DNA from: Rutstroemia sp. NJR-2017a BVV2
Lineage: Eukaryota > Ascomycota > Leotiomycetes > Helotiales > Rutstroemiaceae
Assembly: GCA_002946415.1 (NCBI GenBank)
Contig: NJPS01000073.1
Location: 326,909-390,908, forward strand
Length of the DNA stretch: 64,000 nucleotides
Direction of reading: 5' to 3'
A program made the position numbers and the translations under genes. Numbering within the stretch: position 1 is the first letter of the stretch; each line of letters starts with the position of its first letter. This document shows, one piece after another, positions 53,128 through 63,905 of this stretch. The notes under the pieces are model-generated. The model did not search any database. It saw only the letters and a list, made by a program, of their open reading frames with translations, and was not told the origin of the DNA.

Positions 53128-56100
53128 ATAGCAAATAGCTCTAGTTCTATTCCTAATTCAACTTCATCTTATCCTTTTGTTTATATTCAACCAAGTCTAA
53201 TTAGAGCTATAGAAGAAGATCTATAAAGAATCGAAAGCTCAGAACTACTTATCGCTTCTATATCTTATTCTACTCCCGATAATAAGGAGATACCAAATCT
53301 CTCGATATTAACTACTTATAATTTAGCTACTATTTCGATACCTATTTAAGAATATATTATACCTGATTCGCTACCTACTCGAGATCATATTATATCTAAT
53401 TCGGTACCTATTCGAGAATATATCGTACCTGATTCGAATAGTAGTCCTATATCTATTATAGGTAACTTATCTTTAGATCCTCTTCTAAATAATATCAAAA
53501 CACTCAATATACCTAGTCTCAATCTCGACAATTACCTTATTGATAGTAACAGAGATATAGAAGAACAGAAGATTAGCAGATAGATATCTATAGCTAGATC
53601 AACAAGTAGTAGATAGCTTTTTATAGATAATATAGAATCTAATATATAACAACTAATAGATGAAAACAAGAATAGTAGATCTAGCTCTATAGATAGAGAA
53701 AAGAATAGTAGATCTGATTCTATAGATAAAGAAGAGGATAATCGACAAAATTGGGATAATAAAGAAGAAAATAAGTTCTTACTATCAATTATCAAAGAAG
53801 ATAATTACTCTATATCTTTCAGCGATATAGAGGATAACAAAAGTTAGTCGAGTAATAAGCAAAGTACTAGCGATATCAGAGGAAAAGACCAAATTGAAAT
53901 TCAGTTATAGTAAGAAATTTCAGTATCAAATAAGCTCGAAGTAGATTTAGTTAAAGAGTTATATAATTATTTATTTCAATTTAATAGCTGTTATTCAGAC
54001 GAATATTTAAAGTAATATTACTAATATTCCGATAGTATATTAGTACCAAATCGCGAGCGATATCTCAACTTATCTAACTATATAAAATAGTTAGAGGAAT
54101 CCAATATTCTAATAGTTATATACTAATCAGACTTTTTCATTAAAGCTGAACGAGAAAGTTCTCCTATACCAGATTAGTCAAAATATTTTGATAGATATAA
54201 TATCGATTTACTAGCAAATCATAAAGGAGTTACTAGCAATAACCAGGCTATTTAAGACAAATATACTTTGTATATATATATTAGATATTCTCAAAGTAAG
54301 GCTAGTATATCAGTAGTTCACTTCGATATCGATAGTTTTCTAGGATTTACTCAAAGTCTTGCTATTATCTACTAGGAGATAGATATCAATCTTTTTCCTT
54401 ATTTCTATATAAATATTCGAACTAATCTTCATCTTTATACCAAGGTTTTTTATAATTTTGAAAAAGGCGAAAAAGCAATTAGAGTTAAACTATAGAAGGT
54501 TCTATATTACTATCTTGATCGGATATTAGGTTATAAAGATATTAGTCTTTATATTTTCTTTCCTCGGATATATAAGTCTAATAAGCCAACGAATTTCTCT
54601 AGAAAAGGTAGTAATCAGTTATATTATCTTTTACAAATCTGGACCAATTCGATTCTACTTCCTAGTATTTTTCGCTATATACTACCGATAAATCGCTAGT
54701 ATCTACCTTATTTTTGGAATTATACTCGAATAAAAGTATAAGCCTATTATAGAAAGTAATCTATATATACTAGTACTGATAAGATAGAAGATCAGATACT
54801 ATCACTTTATTATTCTCTATATCTACAAAGTCTTGCTACTATCTAGTAGGAGATTGAATAACGATTAACTAAGTTTGAATATATAATTTATTATAAAACA
54901 AAATTATTCTTTTCTAGCAAAAACATCAAATTTCGATTTTCTTATAATACTCTATCCGAAGTCTAGGAAGTATTTGAAAGATCTCTAATAGTTATACTTG
55001 ATCTGATATATATTAATCGTAATGATATCTGATTAGATCTAGATAAGGAAGTAACTACTATCGACTATATATTATATAACTAGTAAACCGATAGCAATCC
55101 GCTACCTACTATCTATCTGTTAAAGATCTACTATCTGGAGTTTTACTCTTGATAAGCCAAGTATAAGGAGCCAGATTGATATATTATTTCTACTCTCTAT
55201 TCTTTAACTATACTACAAGATATAAGTAATTTAGTATTAGATATATCTCCATTATCCTACTATTAACAAGAGAATTGGATTTATAATCAAGTCTATAATA
55301 GCTTTAAAGAGCTTTTCAATATAGCCCAAATAAAGCTTTTTAGTAATTCTTATTTAAGATAATTAGTATAGGATTTAAAAATAAAATAGATATTTTAGTA
55401 ACAAGATCGAGTAAAGTTAGTTATAAACTCTATATTATATAAGAGCTATTTAGCCAACAAAGAGTAGATAAAGTATTCGATTATAGAAAGATAATAGCTT
55501 TCGATTAGTATTCGAAAAGAGAATCAAGTTATATTTGCTTTTATAGATTGAATACAAATTTCGGCAGAGAATACAGATATTTAGATCCAAGTTCATAATA
55601 TTACCTATCACAACTCCCAGTATATATACTTATTATATATAATTATCTATATGAAATATCTATTATAGAACACAAACAAATTTATAACAGCTTTCGAGTA
55701 GATATTGAGTTTAGGAATAAAGACTCGAATGAATTATGAATATTATAAGCTGATAACTATATTACTACAAATATTACTATTCGTTTTTGATTCGGAATCT
55801 ATTATATAATAGAACGATCTTTAGAAAGAAAAATTTCAATAATAAAGAAAAGGGCCTAAAGTACTTGGAATAGGGTTATAAGCTATATAAGCTAAGTTTG
55901 GATATATATAGTTCAATCCTCGAATCAACTAGAAATCGATAATATTTCGCTCTTAATTCACCAACCAAATAGTATTTAGTAATAATATACTTTGTATAAA
56001 TTACTAGAAAAACTTCTTATAAGTTGGAGAAACTAAGGATAATTATATATATATAGAAGCTACTAGCCGATAGCTAGTACAATATAATGAAGATAAAGAT

Positions 56101-56271
56101 TACTGATATACAATAATCGAATATATTTGTCTAATAATAATATATATATTCTATAAAGAAGTTTGGAATTATTTCAAGTTAGGATTTCGAGAAGACTACT
56201 ATAAAGAAGCTATTCGAGATACTATTCCTATCTATTATATTGAGATAGAGTATCTATCCATAATTATATAA
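53128..56271 (+). pseudogene. Long uncharacterised gene relic next to the recombinase-helicase gene
   Basis: One frame (frame 1) of about 1,048 codons from an ATA, probably a mutated ATG, at 53,128 to the TAA at 56,269-56,271, with no frameshift but several dozen TAG/TAA/TGA codons. The N-terminal third is Ser/Asp/Glu-rich and probably disordered. It contains three imperfect repeats of the type (P)I.EYI(I/V)PDS (53,340-53,435) and two SSID(R/K)E repeats near 53,690-53,730. From about 54,310 the sequence is compact and globular-looking, starting with VHFDIDSFLGF and including ISLYIFFPR and a C-terminal KEVWNYFKLGF block. I recognise no catalytic motif. The pattern recalls a large, uncharacterised, multicopy fungal protein family, but from memory only. 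It is less mutated than copy 1b. Confidence 0.72.
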
Positions 56272-56272
56272 C

Positions 56273-56290
56273 GGACTTGGGGTCAAGTCC
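56273..56290. promoter_or_regulatory. Terminal hairpin of the recombinase-helicase element
   Basis: GGACTTG-GGGT-CAAGTCC is a perfect 7-bp inverted repeat with a 4-bp loop, 13 bp inside the element's left edge. Copy 1b has a different sequence at the same place that is also a perfect palindrome (46,577-46,594). It is a candidate recombinase binding site or element terminus. Confidence 0.55.
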
Positions 56291-56362
56291 ATTTATTTCC
56301 CAGCCAAATTTTTAGCGTCGATTTGCCGAGGGGGTCAAGTCCATTTAGATCAAGTCCATTTA
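56283..56362 (+). repeat. Three copies of TCAAGTCCATTTA in the element leader
   Basis: Exact 13-mers start at 56,283, 56,335 and 56,350. The first overlaps the hairpin arm. Short repeated words near the end of a tyrosine-recombinase element could be recombinase sites. Copy 1a keeps mutated versions. Confidence 0.7.
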
Positions 56363-56853
56363 TTAGGGTTAGGTATTCCCGGGCTCGGACGAGGCTCAAA
56401 TTCGAGTATGAATTAAGGTCGACCGATGCGATACCAATGCTGTTGAGGTTTTCCCCAGAATCCTATAAGAAGGTGAGTTATACGACGAGATAGTTGTTGT
56501 TGTCGATTTTTGATGGGGTGAGCCTATGTATAGATTATACTACCTGTATAGGGGTCCTGTCCGCTTATGTATAGGCCAAGTCACAAGAGGCATAGGCCCC
56601 GTCCAGCCAAATGTTTATCCTAAGTATCCAATAGGGTACAAAAGTATAAATGAATCAAATCGGAAATACCTACCAGTTATTGCAATATGTAGGTTCACAG
56701 TATAAATATAGAATATATTTAAACCAACTATTGTAATATATAGGTTCAAAGTATAAATATAGAACGTATTTAAACGACAAAGCCTATATAGAACAATTCA
56801 AGAAATATAAGAAATTTTATATATTTCAAGTTTAAGAGTAAAACCTATTTAAT
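56363..56853. promoter_or_regulatory. Leader of copy 2
   Basis: About 490 bp shared with copy 1a and partly with copy 1b, including TCGATTTTTGATGGGGTGAG near 56,503. It is presumably promoter and 5' untranslated sequence. A short internal repetition (AATATATA/TAGGTTCA..GTATAAATATAGAA) occurs at 56,690-56,765. Confidence 0.5.
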
Positions 56854-59800
56854 ATATCCAATACTATAGAACCGTTTGTTCATTTCTCGGTACAAGGAGT
56901 TATTGTATGTTCGGTATACAAGTATGCTGTATTGCCTAGTTATATCGATACCTATTTGAAGGACAAACAGAAGTATCAGGCAGTGAAAGGCGACCGAGAA
57001 TGGATTGTGGAAGCTATCTAAGCTATTCAAGGATTGAAAACCAAGATAGCAGAGTTGAACTATTTAGTATTTCTCCTGGTAAGTAACCCCCCTATCCCTA
57101 TATTACAATAGGCCTAGACCGACGGATTGAGATATCGATTATATGACGAGTATAGTAACCTATGCCTATATATTGTATGTCAAGTCCGAAAAATCCAAGA
57201 GCATTGTCGTCAAGCATACCAATGGGAGAACCCGCAAGAGAAAGGCCGACCAGAGGTAGGGAGAGAGGTGCCAGTTCTATAGAGAAGCGGGGTCTATTGC
57301 TAGCATTTTTTCGTATGTGGACCGGGCGCCTAGTATTTCGAGGTTCAAGCAGTAGGATCCCGTCCCGCTATACTATCCAGAGACGTCGATTTGGAGGCTA
57401 TTAAGAAACGATTAAACCAGGAGATACAACAAGCCGAAAAGGAAGCCTGTCGCCAGATCACCGAACCGGAGGAATCCCGAGAGCCCAATCCATGGTTACA
57501 TCGAGTAGGATGGGTCGAGCATTTGGGTGCGTTGGATCGGAAGGAATTACGAGCATTGATTGCCCCGGTGAAGAACAACGAGCTCGAGTTGGAAGTGTTA
57601 TGCAAGGCATTTGATTGGTTGATTCAAGATGTACAGTATCATTGTATTCGATCGGTGGTAGGGTTGGAGGTATTGTTTGAGGCAAACCGAAAGAAGGTGG
57701 ATAAAGATATCCGGATACCGTTTGATAGTTGGATGGATATCACCACCGTTTTGCGGTATACAGAGGTTTGTAGGTAGTTAATATATTACATTTTCCGGTG
57801 TAAAGACATTGAATCCGAGAAGCAGCCGGGATTTAAGTTGATAGAGAGGCAGCAGATAGCTATTGCCGAGGTGTGGACGAATGTGGAAGAGTTTGTGTGG
57901 TGGAAGAAGGAGCACGGGGGAGATTCAGGAGGCGGGGTAGGAGGCGGGGTAGGAGGCAGAGCAGGAGACGGGGTAGGAAGCAGGGTAGGAAGCAGGGCAG
58001 GAAACAAGGCGGGAAGCAAAGTAGGAAATAGGGCAGGAAGCAGAGTAGGAAACAGGGCAGGAAACAGGGCAGGAAACAGGGCAGGAAACAGGGCAGGAAA
58101 CAGAGCAGGGGAGGAGAAGGAAGATTCAGGAAGTAGAACAGAGGAGGAAGAGGGAGATTCAGGAAGCGGGGTAGAAGAAGGGGGAGATTCAGAAAACAGG
58201 GCAGAAAAGGGGGGATATTCAGGGAGCGGGGCAAAGGAGGAAGAGGGAGAATCGGACGAAGAGATTAAGTGGATAGGCCGGATTCAGCAACAGATTTTGC
58301 GGGTATGGATTACATTGTTAAACCAGCTATTGCAAGACGACGAGTATAAGAATATATTGATTAGTGGATTGGCCGTTTTAGGTATACGGGAAGACGAAGG
58401 GTGGTTGGATGCCGAGGATTATACACCCAAATATTCGGCTGTGATCAAGTTGGCCTGGTTGATAGTCGTCCAAGAGGTATATAAGCGTCGACGGGAGGCT
58501 ATTGCACAATACGAGGAGCGTAGGTAGAGTACCGAGGTCGCCCGGGAGAAAGTATCTAGCTATTATATGTTGACCCGGGGATTGGTATATTCGTTCATAA
58601 CTATGGCCTACGGTGGTCAGGATCCCCGGCCCATACAGTGGTTATATCGCAGCCGGTTGTACGGTTTCAAGATCCGGTATACCACTACCACCGAAGGGAA
58701 GATCCAGTGGATTGGGGATAATATGTTATATCCTAAGATCCGGTTTAGTATAAGCCAATTCCGTAGGATGATTCATAGATTGGTAGGGGAGGCCTGAGAG
58801 GAGTTATAGGAGAAGTTGATAGTTGTGAGGGTAGATGGAGACGGAGACGTGGATATGAAGCAGGTGCTACCGATCCATTGGGACTGTATAGTGGACCAGC
58901 TATCCGAGACCCGGGTAGGGTGGTCGTTTTTGGAGGACGAGCGGAATCCGTTCGCAGTATGCAAGCAGTGGTAGTTGTATAAAAGGATATATAAGGAGGA
59001 GCAATTGCGAGAGCAATTCATGGATAGGGTAGGGAGGTGGAAGAGGGAAGCTATCGCCGTATATCAGCATTATATAGAACGGTTCTAGGAGTTATTGTGG
59101 GTATTGATGTATTTGTATGGTAGGCAGCCCGCCTGTACCCCGGAGTTGTTGGGTATACGGTGGAAGAACATAGCATACAGGGGTATCCGGAACATTTTCA
59201 TCGAGGAGGGGTTGGTTGTGTTTGTAGCCATATACCACAAGGGGTATCGGAGTAGTAGTAACATCAAGATCGTGTACCGGTATTTGCCATACGAGGTAGG
59301 GGAGTTATTGGTATATTATTTGTGGTTGGTGGTCCCGTTTTGGGAGAAGGTACAGTTCCAGATAACAGGAAGGCCGAGTAGTAGTCTATTTGTATAGAGA
59401 GATGGGGAGAAAAAGAAGTACCGGTAGTGGACAGAACCGAAACGGAAGCCGCCGCTATCGTCGAAGGAGACTAAGGACGTTGCCCGAGAATGGGAGAGGG
59501 ATAATCCAGGAGATAAGGGTACAGATAAGAGTGCAGGCGAGGATATAAACAAGGGTGTAGATAAGTCGCGAGATCAGCAGAGGTTGTGGGCCCAGCGGCA
59601 GTCCCGTTCGTGGATATCCGAACAAGCATGGAAGATTTTAAAAGAAGATACTATACGATAGATAGGGGTGGATAGGTTGAATATTAGTGTATATCGCTAG
59701 ATTGCTATTACTATATCCCGGCGGTATTGTCGCGAAGACCGATTCGAAGAGGAGAAGATGGTATTGGACGAGAGTAAGGGGTGGGATAAGGACAATATCG

Positions 59801-62338
59801 AGGGGGACGATCTATGGGATTTGCAAGCCGGTCACGGGACCTATGTAGCCGGCATGATTTACGCCCGGGAGTTGATGGAAGGTGACAATTCCATCATCAG
59901 CCGTCGGGAGAAGTTCCGACGTATCAGCTATATATGGTATTGTTTTTTGGGGTTTCCGTCCGCCCATCAAGGGGTGGGTATGAGTGGGAAAGCCAAGCGA
60001 AAGCGGTAGGTATATGAGGAGGAGATGCAGGATATGCAGTGGGCCCGGTGGAAGCGATTGCGCGATATCGATATCCATACCGCATTGGAGAAGATATTGG
60101 GAAGTACAGCACGGTTCCGGGGATTACAAAAGCCTATGTTACATACTATCATGAAGCACCAGAGCCCTGTCGTGGCCGTGATGGGCACCGGGGTAGGGAA
60201 GACATTGTTGTTCCAGTTGCCGGCCAAGAACATGAGTTCCGGGACGACCATCGTTATCAGCCCGTTGGTGTCGTTGCAGGAGCACATAGTGGAGCGATAT
60301 CAGCAGGTGGGGATTTCGTACATCAAGTGGGATCCCCGCCAGTACCATTCCGCCAGCCAGATGGTCATCGTCACGCCGGAGGCCGTGGTCAGCAAGATGT
60401 TTGGGACGTTTTTGGACCGGTTGCAAAGGTTGCATTTATTAGAGCGATTTGTGTTTGACAAGTGTCATACGGTATTGGACAACACCGCCGAGTTCCGGCC
60501 CAAGATACGGCAAGTAGGGGAGTTGATGGAACAGGGGATGCAAATGGTATATTTGACAGCCACGTTACCACCCCACGCCGAGCCCGAGTTTATGAAGATC
60601 ATACGGATCCCGGCCGACGAGGTGCGTATATTCCGGTCCCCCACCAGCCGTCCGAATATTGTATATACTATGGTGGAGTACGAGGAGAAGGAGGAGGATA
60701 TATATAGGCGAGGGGAGATTACAGCCGTATATCGGTTGGTGGAGCAGAAGTTGGAAGAATACGCTGCGCCCGCGAAGATCATTATATACAACAGCAGCAT
60801 TATCACCATACAAGAGGTCAGTCGTATATTGAGGTACCATATATATTACCACGACGTAGGGGAGGCCGCTATCAAAGATAAGATCCGGAAGGTATAGGAG
60901 AGTACCAATAGACAGGTAGTCGTGGCCACCAACGCATTTGGATTAGGCATCGACCGGCCGGATATACGGGTGGTGGTGCATATAGGGCCGATTTACCAGA
61001 TGCGGAATTACAGTCAGGAGAGTAGGCGCACAGGGCGGGATGGGCAGCGGAGTGAAGCCATCATTATGATGCCGGTGGGACGACAAGAGGCATTACAGAA
61101 GGTATAGGCATACACACAGCACCGGCCAGGCCTATTCCACATTTCTATAACGGCCTAGGAGAAGCAGCGGATCGAGCAGCAGAAGGTGGAGCGATTTGTG
61201 AGCGGGACCCGGTGTCGCCGGGTGTATTTGGACCAAGAGATAGATAGGCGAATCGATCGGGTAAAGTATGAGGACAAGGAGGAGCATTGTGATATATACC
61301 AGGCCAGCGATGCCACGATGGACAAATTAGACGCCCAGCGGCAAGTATATATCCCACGCGAGTATACGAGGCAAGACCGGTGGATCGACCGCACCATAGA
61401 TAGCACTATCGATATACCTAACAGCAGTGTTCCCGCAAGCCACAGGTTTCCGAACAGCCTAGGGCCTATTCCCGGTTCATCATCCCCAGGATCCCAGGAA
61501 AGCATAGAGAGTTTGGACCCGGGGTTGATAACCCACCAGATCAGTCTATAGGAACGTGGATTATTCGTATCATAGCAGAGCCAGCGGCAACAGCAGCGGG
61601 TCCAGGGGCAGGCACAGAAACGGCAAGCAGGTAGCGAGATATGGGATATGGAGAATCGTTTGGACCAGTAAATAGGGAAGTACCTGTTGTATTATATCCG
61701 GAAGTATACCAGGAGCCCCGTGAATTTCCAGTATCGGTTAGATACATACAAGGATACCGAGCAGGAATTGGTATATATAGAAGTCCAAGCATTATAGCAG
61801 ATCCAGTTTCAGGAGTATACAAGTTGTTATAATTGTGATATAACACAGCAGGTTTGCAGCAGGTAGGAAGAAATTCGGGTAGAGAAGCAGAAGTTTGTGT
61901 GGATCGAGAAGGAAGTATATCAATATATAGGGATCGTCCGGCCAGTAGTCGCAGCTATTATAGTAGCAGGGCTAGTAGAGATAGTCGAGGAAGCAGTTTA
62001 GTTATATATACAAGCCGAGGGTATTTGGGGCATCAATGAGAAGTTAGAGGAGGGTAAAGAAGGTAAAGTAAAGAGGGGGATATTAGTATAGTTTGGTCAG
62101 AGGGTGATTTGGGGATTAATCGAGGCAAGTATTTTATTATAGGCGTTTTACCGGTTGACTATTGGGTTAGAGGAATGGATAAGGAAGAATAGAAGAGAGT
62201 TATAGAAGAAATAGGATTATCAGGACATTTTGGAAGAAAGGAAAAGGCAGAAGAGGGTCGATATAATATTTATAAAGGGTTATATAGAGTTCAGAATCCG
62301 GGTCAATCCCGTTAGCACAGAGTACGAGAAAAGGAGAT
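56854..62338 (+). pseudogene. OrsD-like / tyrosine recombinase / RecQ helicase fusion gene, copy 2
   Basis: One frame of about 1,828 codons from an ATA (likely a mutated ATG) at 56,854 to the TAA at 62,336-62,338. I count about 30 internal stops, nearly all TAG, and no frameshift. Residues about 10-170: OrsD-like zinc-finger region (VCSV.KYAVLPS...YLK, later QHFFVCGPGA with one stop read as Gln). Residues 359-419: a G-rich tetrapeptide repeat. Residues about 640-1,010: tyrosine recombinase, with the box I Arg in ELLGIRW (Arg codon 59,158), His in AGHG (59,833) and the candidate nucleophile Tyr in AGMIYAR (59,860). Residues about 1,060-1,400: RecQ-type helicase with GTGVGKT (60,184), SPLVSL, D-K-C-H (60,457, Lys where Glu is expected), TATLP, ATNAFGLGID and RRTGRDGQ (61,024). 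A Cys-containing C-terminus follows (CYNC near 61,830). It would excise or integrate DNA and unwind it, but it is inactive as it stands. Confidence 0.85.
57928..58110 (+). repeat. 12-bp coding minisatellite, copy 2
   Basis: About 15 units of GCAGGAAACAGG and close variants encode the tetrapeptide (A/V)-G-(N/S/G)-(R/K). It is followed by acidic G-D-S-G-type repeats to about 58,250. It is a low-complexity linker between the N-terminal and recombinase parts. The long antisense open stretches over this region are artefacts of the repeat. Confidence 0.9.
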
Positions 62339-62580
62339 AAAAGTTAGGAGAAGAGAGGATAATTAGAAGAGGAGAGGATAGGGTAGAGAGAAGAGAATAA
62401 ATAAGAGTAAAGAGGATTAGTAAGAATAAAGAGGATAATTAGAAGAGAAGAGAATAATTAGAAGGGAAGAGATTAGTTAGGAGGGGAAAGAATAGGTAAG
62501 AGTAGAGAGAGTAGTTAGAGGGGGAGATAATAAATAAGAGTAAAAAGGAGAATTAAAAGAAAAGGAGTATTAGAAAAAGA
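62339..62580 (+). repeat. Purine-rich low-complexity tract
   Basis: More than 200 bp of almost pure A/G on the plus strand, with recurring AGAGGATAATTAGAAG-like words. It follows the helicase stop directly. Strong strand asymmetry, no gene. Confidence 0.75.
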
Positions 62581-62940
62581 AAATAGAAAAAAGAAAGAGT
62601 TATAATAAGATATATAATAATAAACAAAAGAAATATAAAAAAGATTATTAGAGTTCAAGAGTTTGGTATAATTCAAATAAAATAAATATAATTATATAAT
62701 AAAAAGAATTTAAAAAGAAGAAAAAATAAACCAGACAAATAATAAACAAAGTAATTAAAGTTAAAGAATTTATTATAATTTAAATCAAGTACATATTATT
62801 ATAAAATAATAAGAATTAAAGTAAAAGAAAAAAGAAAATTATAGAGTTGAGAAAGGATTTTCTATAATAGATAACCTATAGTTAATTGAGAGGAAGAAAT
62901 AGAAAAAAGTAGAAAGAGAAATATATTATAGTAAGATAAA
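62581..62940. other. AT- and purine-rich DNA
   Basis: No gene, LTR or clear repeat is recognised. Composition resembles the tract before it. Confidence 0.5.
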
Positions 62941-63110
62941 GATAAACCCGAACCCGAACTTGTTATATAGTAGTATAGGCCGCCGGTAGGTATCCGTAAG
63001 GCCAGAGTTATAGTAGGATAAGAGATAAGATAAACCCCGGACCCGAACCCGTCACACAGTAGCATAGACCGCTAGTAGATACCCGTAGAGCCCAGATTCA
63101 GTCCAGGAGA
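62941..63110. repeat. Tandem duplication of an 80-bp GC-richer unit
   Basis: Units at 62,941-63,020 and 63,029-63,110 share GATAAACCC..ACCCGAAC, TAGTA.CATAG.CCGC and the middle TACCCGTA-like block. Differences are mainly transitions. It is an island of cytosines in AT-rich flanks. Minus-strand open reading over it has no family similarity. Confidence 0.7.
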
Positions 63111-63630
63111 AAAGATATATTAGGGTAAGGGTTATACAATAGTCCGAAGAAGTAACATAGAGTTAGGATTATCAATATCATAGTAAAGATATATAATGAT
63201 AAATAAGAAGAATATAAAGAATATAATTAGATTTCAAGATTTGTTTACAATTTAAATAATATAAATCGGATTATCAAATAGTAAAAATGAATAGAAAAGC
63301 AAGAATAAAATTATATGGTTATTCAAAAATTAAATAATAAATAAAGCAAGAATTAAATAGAATAGAAAGTAAGTTAAAATATTATTATAATTATAATTGA
63401 TCCATTATATAATTTTGATAAGAGAATAAATTAAAAGAGAAAAGAATATCAAATATAAAAAAATATAAAAAGAAAGATTAAGATTATATATTGATCAGAG
63501 TTAAATAGAAAATTGAAAAATAGAATAAGAAAAGAATTAAGAATATTGGAATTAAAATAAAAGATTAGAATTAAATATAAAGAGTTATTATAATTATTAT
63601 GATATATTATTTAAATTTTTATTCGGTATT
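63111..63630. other. AT-rich DNA, nothing recognised
   Basis: Mutated-looking sequence with no readable protein similarity on either strand. Confidence 0.5.
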
Positions 63631-63905
63631 GAATTTGAAGTTTTATTTGAGATTTATTTGAGGTTGTATTTGAGGTTTTATTTGAGGTATTATTTAAGTA
63701 TTTTATTTAAGGTTTTATTTGAGATTTATTTGAGGTATTATTTGAGGTTTTATTTGAGATTTATTTGAGGTTTTATTTGATATTTTATTCAAGGTTTTAT
63801 TTGAGGTTTTATTTGAGGTTTTATTTGAGGTTTTATTTGAGTATTTTATTTCAGTATTTTATTTCAGTATTTGATTTGAGTATTTGATTTGAGTATTTTA
63901 TTTAA
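63631..63905 (+). repeat. 12-bp minisatellite TTTATTTGAGGT
   Basis: About 22 imperfect units of TTTATTTGAGGT and variants such as TATTTCAGTATT. The period of 12 is steady with a few short units. Non-coding. Confidence 0.85.

Larger units (their letters stand above)
56260..62338 (+). mobile_element. Recombinase-helicase element, best preserved copy (copy 2)
   Basis: A unit with no LTRs, made of a leader of about 590 bp and one long gene. The left edge is set by where similarity to copy 1a begins (56,260 versus 45,587). The right edge is unknown: coding sequence ends at 62,338 and purine-rich repeats follow. GC content is much higher than in the surrounding DNA, so this copy escaped most RIP or arrived late. 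Confidence 0.82.

Noticed and set aside
57786..58234. Proline- and leucine-rich proteins on the minus strand over the coding repeat
   Set aside because: They are antisense shadows of a 12-bp minisatellite in the helicase gene, which has conserved domains in its own frame.
60039..61846. Other-frame open stretches across the helicase and C-terminal regions
   Set aside because: They are shadows of the conserved frame, which contains all helicase motifs.
56854..62338. UAG recoding or programmed readthrough in the helicase gene
   Set aside because: The stops sit at mutated CAG/TGG codons and the other copies show the same process with TAA as well. The NmrA-like gene uses a normal code. RIP is the simpler cause.
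63631..63905. CRISPR-like array or telomeric repeat
   Set aside because: The 12-bp units are contiguous with no spacers and are not TTAGGG-like. No telomeric repeat is seen anywhere in the window, so a subtelomeric position is only a possibility.
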